NCBI GenBank assembly: GCA_031261455.1
Contig: JAISJP010000007.1
Span: forward strand, 62,001-126,000
Direction of reading: 5' to 3'
Length of the DNA: 64,000 nt
Source of the DNA: Propionibacteriaceae bacterium
GTDB taxonomy: Bacteria; Actinomycetota; Actinomycetes; Propionibacteriales; Propionibacteriaceae
The position numbers and the translations under genes were made by a program. This document shows positions 39,707 to 47,896 of this stretch, one piece after another. Positions within the stretch are counted from its first letter, which is position 1. Every line of letters starts with the position of its first letter. Under the pieces are notes generated by a model, which saw only the letters and a program-made list of their open reading frames with translations, did no database searches and had not been told where the DNA came from.

Positions 39707-40843
39707 ATGATGCCGCGCGCCGCCGCCGAGGGTGAGCGGGAGATTGAGTCCTTAGAGGCGTTTGACGCCGTCACCGCGACACACACCTCACTCGATGGTT
39801 GGACGGTTCAGTCTGTCGATCTGAGCGGACGCGTGGCCGCATTGGAGACACTCGGCGTGTCTGGAGCGGTGTTCCTAGGTTGCACCATGAGTTACTCACT
39901 GGCTGAGGACCTCACCGAGCGTGGTGCCTTGGTGTTCCCGAAGCTGCCCCAACTGGCTTTCAACCCATATCGGGCCTCGCTCTACACCGCCGCTGAGCTT
40001 TACGACGCCCAACTTGACGGTGGCCACTACGCCCAATCCAGCGACGCCCGCGTGTTTGAGTGGTTTGCCTCGCTGGGCAGTGTGCCACCGATCCAGGCGA
40101 GTCTTGCCATGAGCTTGCACGACCACGCGATCAGCGACGCGCTCGACGAGACGTGGGGAGTGGCCGAAGCCAAACGCAGCGTCGGCGTCATGGGCGGACA
40201 CGCCACCGGCAGAGACGAGCAAACCTACATCGACGCAGTGCACCTTGGCTGCTCCTTGGCATCTGCCGGTTTCGTGGTGGCGACGGGCGGCGGCCCTGGC
40301 TCAATGGAAGCCGCAAACCTAGGTGCCCTGCTCGCCGGACGCAAAGACCGACTGGACGGCGTGCTCGCACAACTGAGCCACGTGCCGTCGTTCAAACCAG
40401 ATATCTCGGCATGGGCGCAGGTCGCCTTTGACGTGCTGGCTACGCTAGATGCTTGTGACACCGCCAAGCAGGATGCCAATAGTATCGGGGTGCCCACATG
40501 GTTCTACGGGCATGAACCACCCAACGTGTTTGCTCGACGAATCGCGAAGTTCTTCTCAAACGCCATTCGCGAAGACACGCTATTACAACGCTGTCGCGCC
40601 GGCATCATCTATCTGCCCGGTGCTGCCGGGACGGTGCAAGAGATATTCCAGACCGCCACCCGCAACTACTACGCTAGCGCAGACGAGGACGTCACGCCGC
40701 TGATTCTGGTAGGTCACGACCACTGGACGAAGAAGCTTCCCGCATGGCCGTTGTTGAACTCGCTGGGAGCGGACCGCGCCATGGGAGCAAACCTGCACCT
40801 AGTGGACTCCATTCCGGAGGCGCTGAACGTGCTGGTCGGCTAG
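39707..40843 (+). CDS. LOG family nucleotide-binding protein
   Basis: 378 aa. The C-terminal two thirds carry the LOG (lysine-decarboxylase-like, Rossmann) motifs VGVMGGHATGR, VATGGGPGSMEAANLGALLAG and the variant LPGAAGTVQEIFQTA, in place of the usual PGGxGTxxE. The first about 150 residues are an extra domain found in longer LOG members (VFLGCTMSYSLAEDL...FPKLPQLAFNPYR). Short LOG proteins cleave cytokinin-type nucleoside monophosphates; activity for this long form is not known. Ten nucleotides after the DsbA-like gene. Two overlapping ATGs (39707 and 39710) are possible starts. Confidence 0.8.
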   Translation: MMPRAAAEGEREIESLEAFDAVTATHTSLDGWTVQSVDLSGRVAALETLGVSGAVFLGCTMSYSLAEDLTERGALVFPKLPQLAFNPYRASLYTAAELYDAQLDGGHYAQSSDARVFEWFASLGSVPPIQASLAMSLHDHAISDALDETWGVAEAKRSVGVMGGHATGRDEQTYIDAVHLGCSLASAGFVVATGGGPGSMEAANLGALLAGRKDRLDGVLAQLSHVPSFKPDISAWAQVAFDVLATLDACDTAKQDANSIGVPTWFYGHEPPNVFARRIAKFFSNAIREDTLLQRCRAGIIYLPGAAGTVQEIFQTATRNYYASADEDVTPLILVGHDHWTKKLPAWPLLNSLGADRAMGANLHLVDSIPEALNVLVG

Positions 40844-40898
40844 ATCGCGAACGCAACTCTACCCAAAGGCGTCCAAAAACGCGTAAGCGTCTAAACAG

Positions 40899-40939
40899 AC
40901 GTCTAGCCCCCGACACGCAACGCGGCAGAGGCTAGACGT
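40899..40939. terminator. Probable bidirectional terminator
   Basis: ACGTCTAGCC (40899-40908) and GGCTAGACGT (40930-40939) are perfectly complementary, 10 bp, between the convergent LOG and acyl-CoA ligase genes. Confidence 0.55.
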
Positions 40940-40954
40940 AAGAGAGCAAGACGA

Positions 40955-42658
40955 CTAGTCAGCGACTTCGGCAGCCTTGTTCAAGGCTTCTATCTGGATC
41001 CTGACCTCTTTGCGCAGCGCCTTGCCGAGCATCGACTTGGGCAGTTCGGTCACGGGATAGAACTTGCGCGGCACCTTGTAGGCAGCGAGGCGCTCCTTGC
41101 AGAACCGACGCAGCCCTTCTTCGTCGAAGTCGGCACCGTCTTGCAGCACGATAGCGGCAACGACCGTCTCGGCACCAAGAGGGTTGTCCATACCGACGAC
41201 GGTGAGATCCTCGATGGCCGGGTGCGCCCGCAGCACGGACTCCACCTCAGTTGGGGAGACGTTGAAGCCGCCGGTGATGATGAGGTCCTTCACACGATCA
41301 ACGACCTTGATGAAGCCGTCCTCGTCTTGGATGACGATGTCGCCAGTGCGAATCCAACCGTCGTCCAACACCGTGTACGCGGTCTCGGCGGGGTTGTTCC
41401 AGTAACCAGAGAAGACCTGCGGACCCTTGGCGAGCAGTTCACCCGGCTGGCCTTGCTCCACCTCACGGCTGGTGTCGTCAAGCTCGACCACACGCACCAA
41501 GGTGGACGGGAATGGCAGCCCGACGGTGCCAATCTTGCGGCCTTCGTAGGGCGGGTTGCCTGCGATCACCGGCGAGGCCTCGGTCATCCCGTAGCCTTCA
41601 ATGACCACCCATCCGGAGAGCTCCTCCCAGAGTTCGGCGGTCTCGTTCGGCAGGCTCATGGCACCAGAGATGTTGAACCTGCAAGACGTAATCGGGATGT
41701 GTCGCGTCTTGGACATGGACGCGACAGCATGGAAGATCGGTGGAACGGCACCAAAGACGGTACAAGGGACACGCTTCATGGCGTCCAACACCATCGTCAC
41801 GTCAAATGTGGGGAACAACACCAGTCGCGACTGAATCAGCACCCCAAGTGTTGACACTAGCGTGAGCCCAAAGGCGTGGAACAGCGGCAACACGCCATAG
41901 GTGACTTCTTTGCCGGTCTCGATGCCGTGAAGCCACTGCTGGGCCTGGAGAGCGTTGGAGTAGAGGTTCTTGTGCGTGAGCACAGCGCCCTTGGGTTGGG
42001 ACGTGGTGCCCGACGTGTACTGAATGACGGCCACGTCGCTAACATCAGGGTTGGGATAGTTCTTGGGCAACGGATCGGACGCCAGCAGCTTTTCCCACGT
42101 GACCGTGCCCCGCACGGAGGTAGTCAACTTGTCACGCATCTCACGCAGCGCAGGCACAGGCAGCTTGAGCGCCCACTGCTTGACGCGCGGGAACGCGTGA
42201 ACCATGTTGACGCTGACAATGGTGTTCAGCGGGATGTCAACCGGCAGTTTCTGTAGTTTTTCAACGGCAACGTCCCAGCAGATGGCGACGCGCGCAGAGT
42301 GGTCCTCAAACATGTGTCGCAGCTCGCGCGAGGTGTACAGCGGGTTGTGTTCTACCACAATTGCGCCTAGTCGCAGGGCAGCGTAGAAGGCGATGATGTG
42401 CTGCGGGCAGTTGGGCAGCACAATGGCCACCCGGTCGCCTTTGCGCACACCAAGCTTGCGCAGCCCCTCGGCGGCGCGAATAATGCGATCCCCCAGTTGT
42501 TCGTACGTCATCGTCCGACCGAAAAAGTCGGTGGCGACAAGGGTTTTGGCTTCGGCGGCCGACTTGAGAGCGAGGGCTGCCAGCGACTCCGTTGGCTCTT
42601 CGATCTCGGCTGCGACACCCGGCTGATAACTCTGCGTCCATGCAGGAATTTGACTCAC
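40955..42658 (-). CDS. fadD: Long-chain fatty acid-CoA ligase
   Basis: 567 aa, ANL superfamily. The P-loop VAVIQYTSGTTSQPKGAVLTH is near residue 210-230, the A5 motif GYGMTEASPV near 355, the TGD motif GWIRTGDIV near 435, the hinge VVDRVKDLIITGGFNVSPTEVE, and the catalytic Lys in PKSMLGKALRKEVR near the C-terminus. It activates fatty acids with ATP and CoA for breakdown or lipid synthesis. It faces away from a GntR/FadR-type regulator across a 271-nt region that contains a palindrome, suggesting control by that protein. ATG at 42656-42658. Confidence 0.92.
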   Translation of the reverse strand: MSQIPAWTQSYQPGVAAEIEEPTESLAALALKSAAEAKTLVATDFFGRTMTYEQLGDRIIRAAEGLRKLGVRKGDRVAIVLPNCPQHIIAFYAALRLGAIVVEHNPLYTSRELRHMFEDHSARVAICWDVAVEKLQKLPVDIPLNTIVSVNMVHAFPRVKQWALKLPVPALREMRDKLTTSVRGTVTWEKLLASDPLPKNYPNPDVSDVAVIQYTSGTTSQPKGAVLTHKNLYSNALQAQQWLHGIETGKEVTYGVLPLFHAFGLTLVSTLGVLIQSRLVLFPTFDVTMVLDAMKRVPCTVFGAVPPIFHAVASMSKTRHIPITSCRFNISGAMSLPNETAELWEELSGWVVIEGYGMTEASPVIAGNPPYEGRKIGTVGLPFPSTLVRVVELDDTSREVEQGQPGELLAKGPQVFSGYWNNPAETAYTVLDDGWIRTGDIVIQDEDGFIKVVDRVKDLIITGGFNVSPTEVESVLRAHPAIEDLTVVGMDNPLGAETVVAAIVLQDGADFDEEGLRRFCKERLAAYKVPRKFYPVTELPKSMLGKALRKEVRIQIEALNKAAEVAD

Positions 42659-42845
42659 AACTAAGAAGCTACCAGACGAATAGGCCCTTGGGAACCGCCA
42701 AAGTCGCTAACTTACGCAACCGTAGCTTGTAGGTGTGCCACAAAGATTTCTCTGGGCTGTCTCTGGGCGTCCACTCAGCGTTTGCTAGGCACAACCAAAG
42801 TTTTTGTGCCATTCGGGCCAGATGTCGGCATGTTTCGTTCATTAA

Positions 42846-42858
42846 CAAGGTAACCTTG
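42846..42858. promoter_or_regulatory. Possible GntR operator
   Basis: CAAGGTAACCTTG is a perfect 13-bp palindrome in the divergent region between fadD and gntR, 71 nt before the regulator's ATG. Its size and place suit a dimeric winged-helix protein; the assignment is by position only. Confidence 0.4.
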
Positions 42859-42929
42859 ATATTAGTGACGCGCGTGTATGCACTTGCGCTCACGTAAGTG
42901 TCTCACTTGCTCAAGACTTGGAGGTTGAC

Positions 42930-43562
42930 ATGCCGAATGCCACAGGAATGGACTTGACGGCTAGCTACTACGTCAAACTGCGCGACGATATTCTGGCTGG
43001 TGGATTCCCCGTCGCCACCCATCTGCTTGAGACAGACTTGGCGGCTCGCTACGGAGTGTCGCGGACCCCCATCCGCGAGGCGCTGGCGCTGCTGGAGCAT
43101 GATCGACTGATTCAGCGCGTCGCCCGTGGCTACAAGGTCAGCGAAGGTTCTACGCAGGACGTGTTGGAGGCCTACGAGGCACGCATCGCGCTGGAATCGA
43201 CTGCGGCTGACGCTGCAGCACAACGACGCACCGACTTGGACCTAGCAAAGCTGGCACAGCTACAGACCAAGGCCGAGGCTGCTGACAACGCCGAAGAGTG
43301 GCGCCGATTGCAGTTCCTGTGGCACGAGGCCATCTGGGACGCCGGGCACAACTCCATCATCGTCGCCACGCTGCAACGCATAACGGCGCAGTTGCGCGTC
43401 TACGACCAGGGAGAAGCGCCGCCAAGCTGCGACTACTGTGCGTCTAACGCCGTGCATGCTGCGATTCTGGCCGCGATTCGGGAACGGGACTCGGCTGCTG
43501 CACGCACGCTCATGGAAGAGCACCTGAGCGAGTCGCGCGATGAGCGGCTTCAGAATCTGTAG
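42930..43562 (+). CDS. GntR family regulator, FadR/FCD type
   Basis: 210 aa from ATG 42930, with GGAGG at 42919-42923. The N-terminal winged helix runs over about residues 7-70 (YYVKLRDDILAGGFPVATHLLETDLAARYGVSRTPIREALALLEHDRLIQRVARGYKV). The C-terminal FCD domain of six helices has the metal-binding residues Asp/His in FLWHEAIWDAGH and the last His in NAVHAAILAAI. It likely senses an organic acid or acyl ligand. The divergent fadD is the most likely target besides itself. Confidence 0.88.
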   Translation: MPNATGMDLTASYYVKLRDDILAGGFPVATHLLETDLAARYGVSRTPIREALALLEHDRLIQRVARGYKVSEGSTQDVLEAYEARIALESTAADAAAQRRTDLDLAKLAQLQTKAEAADNAEEWRRLQFLWHEAIWDAGHNSIIVATLQRITAQLRVYDQGEAPPSCDYCASNAVHAAILAAIRERDSAAARTLMEEHLSESRDERLQNL

Positions 43563-43673
43563 GTTCTGGACAGCTGTAGTGCTGTAGACCAGCGCCCTGC
43601 GCGGCGGCGGGGGGCTTAGCGGCCCGAGACTCCCCTTCCTAAGGCATTCGGGTGCCCTTGCTGCGGCAGAAGT

Positions 43674-44258
43674 CTAGAGCGCCAAAAAGTTCTTGATGAT
43701 GACGTGGCCCAGCGGCGTCAGAATCGACTCCGGGTGGAACTGGATGCCGTAGGTCGGGAACCTCGTGTGCTGCACCGCCATCACCTCACCGTCTTTCGCC
43801 GTGGCGATAACGGCCAGTTTGGACGGGATTGAGGCCGGATCAGCCGCCAGCGAGTGGTAACGGGCGCACGTGACCTGCGCGGGCAGTCCGGCGAACAGCG
43901 GGCTGTGTGGGTTGATGCTCACCTCGTCTGGCTTACCGTGCATCAACTCCTTCGCGTGGACGATCTGCGCGCCGAACGCTTCGCAGATCGCTTGATGTCC
44001 GAGGCAGACGCCCAGAATCGGCACGCTCGGGGACAGCACACTCACGGCTTCTTCAATGACTCCTGCGGTGCTGGGGCGTCCCGGACCGGGCGAGATGACA
44101 AGGTGCGTGGGGGCTAGGGCAGAAATGTCGGCGACGCTCAGTTCGTCGTTGCGGATGACCTTGATGTCAGCCTTGCTCCACATGTCCTCGGCGATAGTGC
44201 CCAGCAACTGGTACAGGTTGTAGGAGAAACTGTCGTAGTTGTCGATCAGCAGAATCAT
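43674..44258 (-). CDS. trpG: Anthranilate synthase component II (glutamine amidotransferase)
   Basis: 194 aa, class I glutamine amidotransferase. MILLIDNYDSFSYNLYQLLG starts the family. Nucleophile Cys is in ILGVCLGHQAICEAFG, and His and Glu are in GIQFHPESILTPLG. It supplies ammonia to TrpE. It lies 15 nt downstream of trpE on the same strand. The same subunit may serve folate synthesis (PabA) because no other copy is in the window. No other trp genes follow. Confidence 0.88.
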   Translation of the reverse strand: MILLIDNYDSFSYNLYQLLGTIAEDMWSKADIKVIRNDELSVADISALAPTHLVISPGPGRPSTAGVIEEAVSVLSPSVPILGVCLGHQAICEAFGAQIVHAKELMHGKPDEVSINPHSPLFAGLPAQVTCARYHSLAADPASIPSKLAVIATAKDGEVMAVQHTRFPTYGIQFHPESILTPLGHVIIKNFLAL

Positions 44259-44273
44259 CGAGCAGCCCTCACT

Positions 44274-45728
44274 TCACTCGCCTCTCAATGCGGCGACTAC
44301 GGCAGCGGCCTTGTTGTTGCACTCTGCGTACTCGCTGACCGGTTGCGAGTCGGCGACGATGCCCGCACCGGAGCGGACGAACACGCGTCCGTTCTTCTTG
44401 TACGCCAACCGGATGGCGATGCACACGTCGGTGTCGCCACTGAAGGAGACGTAGCCGAGCGCTCCACCGTAGATACCGCGCTTGCACTGCTCTAGGTCAT
44501 TTATGATCTGACAAGCCATTATCTTAGGAGCACCGGAGAGGGTGCCCGCAGGTAGCACCGCCGCGATCACCTCCAGCGGACTCACGTCAGGGCGCAGGGT
44601 GCCACGAACCGTGGAGCCGATGTGCATCACATGAGAGTAGCGTTCCACGTTCAGGTAGCGCTCGACGCGCACCGTGCCGAACTCGGCGATCTTGCCGATG
44701 TCGTTGCGCCCGAGGTCAACCAGCATGTTGTGCTCGGCCAACTCCTTTTCGTCAGCCAACAACTCGGCCTCCAGCAGTTGGTCTTCCGCGTCCGTCTTGC
44801 CGCGTGGGCGGGTTCCGGCCAGCGGGAACGTGAACACCTCGCCGTCGCTGGCGCGAACCAGCGTCTCCGGCGATGCTCCAGCCATCTCCATGTCATCGGA
44901 TGAGAAGTAGAACATGTAGGGGCTGGGGTTGATGTCCCGCAAGCGCACGTAGGTATCGAACAGATTGCCCTCGCACGTGGCGGCAAGACGGTTGGAGAGC
45001 ACCACCTGAAAGATGTCCCCCTCGATAATGTGCTCTTTGGCCTTGGCAACCATGGCGACAAATCGGTCTTGATTGAACAGCGGCACAAAGTCGCTGGTAA
45101 GTCGCAGGGGTTCGGGCGCAGCCTGCGCACCGCTGCGCAGTACTTCAGCAAGGGCGTTCAGCTCAACCTGCGCGCGGCGATAGTTGGCCTCCAGATTGTC
45201 CGTGCGAATTGAGACGACCAGATAGATCAGGCCTTCAACATGGTCGTATGCGATAACGCGTTCAAACACCATTAGGTCTAGATCACGAAAGCCCTCTTCA
45301 TCTGGCGCATCCAGCTTGAGGGTTGGCTCAGCGTATTTGATGTAGTCAAAACCGAAATAGCCCACCAGGCCACCGGTAAAGGGCGGCAGCGACGGGTTGC
45401 GTGGGGCGTGGTTTTCGGCAACGATCTGCGCGATATAGCTCCCCGGATCGCTGGTCTCAATGGTGAACGATGCCGCGCCTTTGATGCTCAGTTGTCCGTC
45501 CAGCGCCGAGATCTCCATGGACGGGTCGTAGCCCAAGAAGGTATAGCGTCCCCGCTTGTCGCGGCCCTCAAGAGACTCCAGAATGTAGGCGTGGTGCGAC
45601 AGGCTTTTCAGTGTTAGGAAGGCCGCCAGTGGATCACGAACGCTCTCGGGAAGCGTCAGATAGACCGGAACGCGAGCGAATCCGGGCGCTTGTTCGCTGG
45701 CCTGCGCGAGGCTCGGGCTGATGTCCAC
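44274..45728 (-). CDS. trpE: Anthranilate synthase component I
   Basis: 484 aa from a GTG at 45726-45728. The N-terminal regulatory site has ILESLEGRDKRGRYTFLGYDP (LLES-type motif for tryptophan feedback) and the second Trp-site motif INPSPYMFYF, which favour TrpE over PabB. The chorismate-binding core has GEVFTFPLAGTRPRGKT, DLGRNDIGKIAEFGTV, HIGSTVRGTL and GTLSGAPKIMACQII. TAGACT sits a few bases before the GTG on the minus strand, so the message may be leaderless. It makes anthranilate from chorismate with ammonia from TrpG. Confidence 0.92.
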   Translation of the reverse strand: MDISPSLAQASEQAPGFARVPVYLTLPESVRDPLAAFLTLKSLSHHAYILESLEGRDKRGRYTFLGYDPSMEISALDGQLSIKGAASFTIETSDPGSYIAQIVAENHAPRNPSLPPFTGGLVGYFGFDYIKYAEPTLKLDAPDEEGFRDLDLMVFERVIAYDHVEGLIYLVVSIRTDNLEANYRRAQVELNALAEVLRSGAQAAPEPLRLTSDFVPLFNQDRFVAMVAKAKEHIIEGDIFQVVLSNRLAATCEGNLFDTYVRLRDINPSPYMFYFSSDDMEMAGASPETLVRASDGEVFTFPLAGTRPRGKTDAEDQLLEAELLADEKELAEHNMLVDLGRNDIGKIAEFGTVRVERYLNVERYSHVMHIGSTVRGTLRPDVSPLEVIAAVLPAGTLSGAPKIMACQIINDLEQCKRGIYGGALGYVSFSGDTDVCIAIRLAYKKNGRVFVRSGAGIVADSQPVSEYAECNNKAAAVVAALRGE

Positions 45729-45783
45729 TCGGACAGTCTACACATGCTCGTTTTGACGTTTGTTTGAACTTCTGGACACCTTG

Positions 45784-45813
45784 TTGACAATGCTTCAAAA
45801 AGTCCGCTACCCT
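45784..45813 (+). promoter_or_regulatory. Promoter for a leaderless upstream frame
   Basis: TTGACA (45784-45789) and TACCCT (45808-45813) are 18 nt apart and lie 6 nt before a GTG (45820) that opens a 42-codon frame. The expected transcription start coincides with the GTG. Confidence 0.5.
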
Positions 45814-45819
45814 TCTCTT

Positions 45820-45948
45820 GTGACTACGCGCGCATACGTTGGTGGACGGTGGCTTCAAGAGCCTTTCGCCACTCGAATGCCCATGCTGAGGTGGCAGTCT
45901 TCCACCGCAGCTATCGCTGTGCGCTTCACGGCGGCCCGATGTAGCTAA
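45820..45948 (+). CDS. Possible 42-residue leader peptide
   Basis: A GTG-initiated frame begins at the predicted transcription start and encodes a basic peptide with two Trp residues (GGRWLQEP, MLRWQSS) and the end TAARCS. It lies 280 nt before the S10 peptidase gene, with a repeated GGGCCGGTTCCG (45980-45991 and 45999-46010) between. It may be a regulatory upstream frame; no family is recognised. The rest of the region up to 46227 shows no other gene. Confidence 0.3.
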   Translation: MTTRAYVGGRWLQEPFATRMPMLRWQSSTAAIAVRFTAARCS

Positions 45949-46227
45949 CTCCTTCATTCTAAAGCTCACTAACCGCACTGGGCCGGTTCCGCCGCATCGG
46001 GCCGGTTCCGGACCGATTAAGCGCCCACCCGCAAACTGGGCAGCCTTCCAGAACTGAAACCCTCCTGAACTGGAGGTCTCGGTCAACTCAAGAGTCCCAC
46101 GGACTATACGCACCGATCTATCTGCTCCGTCTGGACGCTTGGCTGGCACGCCCACCAAATGCCGCGCCATCCGCCGTCAACAACAACTCACCCCAGCTCC
46201 GACCCCAACCTCACCGAAAGCAACATC

Positions 46228-47730
46228 ATGACCGCAGAGCCCAGTCAGCTTGCGCCCCAAGGCGCGCCCATTCTTGACCCAAACGCCAACGTGCGACTGA
46301 CGCCCGTCACCACCGAGCACGTGCTGAAAACCGCAGACGGCGAACTTCCCTACACCACCACCGTCGGCTACTTCGACTTGGTGCAAGAGAACATCGGCGG
46401 CGAGTTGGCGGCCGAAGCCAGCGTGAAGGCGCGTATCTTCCTCACCCAGTACAAAGCAAAGGCGAATGTGGAGCCGGGAAAGCCGAACCCCCGTCCCGTC
46501 ATCTTTGTGTTCAACGGCGGACCTGGGTCGTCCTCAGTCTGGCTGCACCTCGGACTGTTCGGACCACGCATCGTGAAGGCCGTTGAGGCTGACGGCACCA
46601 CCCCCGTGCGTCCCCCATACGAACTGGTTGACAACCCGAACTCGCCGCTGGCGGTCGCCGACTTGGTGCTGATTGACCCCACGTCAACCGGACTGTCCCG
46701 CGTGGTGCCGGGCGAGAAGGCCGACATCTTCCACGGTGTTGACGAAGACATTGAGTCCATCACCGACCTGATTCGACTGTGGGTCAGCCGCAACGCGCGT
46801 TGGGGCTCCCCGCTCTACATCGCCGGCGAGTCCTACGGCGTGCTGCGCGGCTCCAAACTGTCTGAACGGCTGGCTAAGCGCTACGGCATCTACCTGAACG
46901 GACTGGTGCTCATCTCGTCCCCCATCACGGGTGGTCCGATGAGCTTTGCTCCCGGCGACATTCTGGGCGCGCACGCCTTCCTGCCTCCCTACGCCGCCGT
47001 GGCGTGGTACCACGGCAAGCACCCGGGCCGCACGCTTGAAGACGTGGTCGCTGAGGCGCAGGACTTTGCCGACACGGAGTTCCTGTGGGCGCTGAACCAA
47101 GGACATCGACTCAGTGAGGAAGACCGGGACCGCGTGACTGCGAAGTTTGCGCGGCTGACCGGCCTCAGCGAAGACTACGCCCGTCGCGCCAATTTGATCG
47201 TTGACAAGCGTCGCTTCTACGCCGAACTACTGCGCGAACAGGGCAAGAACGTCGGCGAGATCGACGGGCGCTTCACCGGCTGGAACGCCGATGGCAACGG
47301 CGAAACCTACGACGCTGATCCGGTGGAGCAGGTGATCACTGGGGCTTTTGCGTCTGGAATCAACCAGTATCTGCGCAACGAACTTGGCTACGAGAACGAC
47401 TTGAGCTACGAGATCATCACCGACCGGGTGCGCCCATGGCGTGGCCCGAAAGACCCGTTCCGTCAAGGATTCACGGCGCTGGGGCAGCTCTCGTCCGCGC
47501 TGCGCACCAACCGCAAACTCAAGGTGCTGTACCAGTTGGGCTACTTCGACCTCTGCACCCCCTACTGGGGCGCCGTGAGCGACGTAGCCAAGTTGCAGAT
47601 CCCGCAAGAACTGGAAGACAACGTGCGCATCAGCACATTCCCCTCCGGGCACATGATCTACATCGACGACGCCTCCCGCGTGGCCGAAGCCGAAGACATA
47701 AAGGCGTTCGTGCGGGAGACCAGCGTGTAG
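46228..47730 (+). CDS. S10 family serine carboxypeptidase-like protein
   Basis: 500 aa from ATG 46228 (MTAEPSQLAPQGAP); an upstream in-frame ATG at 46159 adds a poorly coding tail. The oxyanion segment VIFVFNGGPGSSSVWLHLGLFGP and nucleophile motif YIAGESYGVLRGSKL (GESYG) define S10 peptidases. The catalytic Asp is in YFDLCTPYWGA and His in TFPSGHMIYID. No signal peptide is seen, so it should be cytoplasmic, unlike eukaryotic members. Peptidase activity on C-termini is inferred. It precedes the peptide transporter cluster on the same strand, suggesting peptide use. Confidence 0.88.
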   Translation: MTAEPSQLAPQGAPILDPNANVRLTPVTTEHVLKTADGELPYTTTVGYFDLVQENIGGELAAEASVKARIFLTQYKAKANVEPGKPNPRPVIFVFNGGPGSSSVWLHLGLFGPRIVKAVEADGTTPVRPPYELVDNPNSPLAVADLVLIDPTSTGLSRVVPGEKADIFHGVDEDIESITDLIRLWVSRNARWGSPLYIAGESYGVLRGSKLSERLAKRYGIYLNGLVLISSPITGGPMSFAPGDILGAHAFLPPYAAVAWYHGKHPGRTLEDVVAEAQDFADTEFLWALNQGHRLSEEDRDRVTAKFARLTGLSEDYARRANLIVDKRRFYAELLREQGKNVGEIDGRFTGWNADGNGETYDADPVEQVITGAFASGINQYLRNELGYENDLSYEIITDRVRPWRGPKDPFRQGFTALGQLSSALRTNRKLKVLYQLGYFDLCTPYWGAVSDVAKLQIPQELEDNVRISTFPSGHMIYIDDASRVAEAEDIKAFVRETSV

Positions 47731-47789
47731 CGACCCCTGCGTGTGCGAGACCAGCGCCTAAGAAGACAACCGCAATGTCCCGCAAGAAA

Positions 47790-47873
47790 CGTGGGGGTCC
47801 CACGACAACACCCAACGTCCCCCAAGGGACAACCAAGAACTTGGGAAGGTAACTTCCCAACTGGAGTTTCCAG
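47790..47873 (+). terminator. Three tandem hairpins before the peptide transporter
   Basis: CGTGG/CCACG (47790-47804), TTGGGAAG-gtaa-CTTCCCAA (47841-47860) and CTGGA-gtt-TCCAG (47861-47873). They lie between the S10 peptidase gene and the binding protein gene and could terminate the first transcript or form a leader for the second. Confidence 0.4.
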
Positions 47874-47896
47874 AAAACAATGAATATCCATATCCA

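Noticed and set aside
43674..45728. pabA-pabB instead of trpG-trpE
   Set aside because: The LLES-type and NPSPYM tryptophan-site motifs are present in the large subunit, which favours anthranilate synthase.
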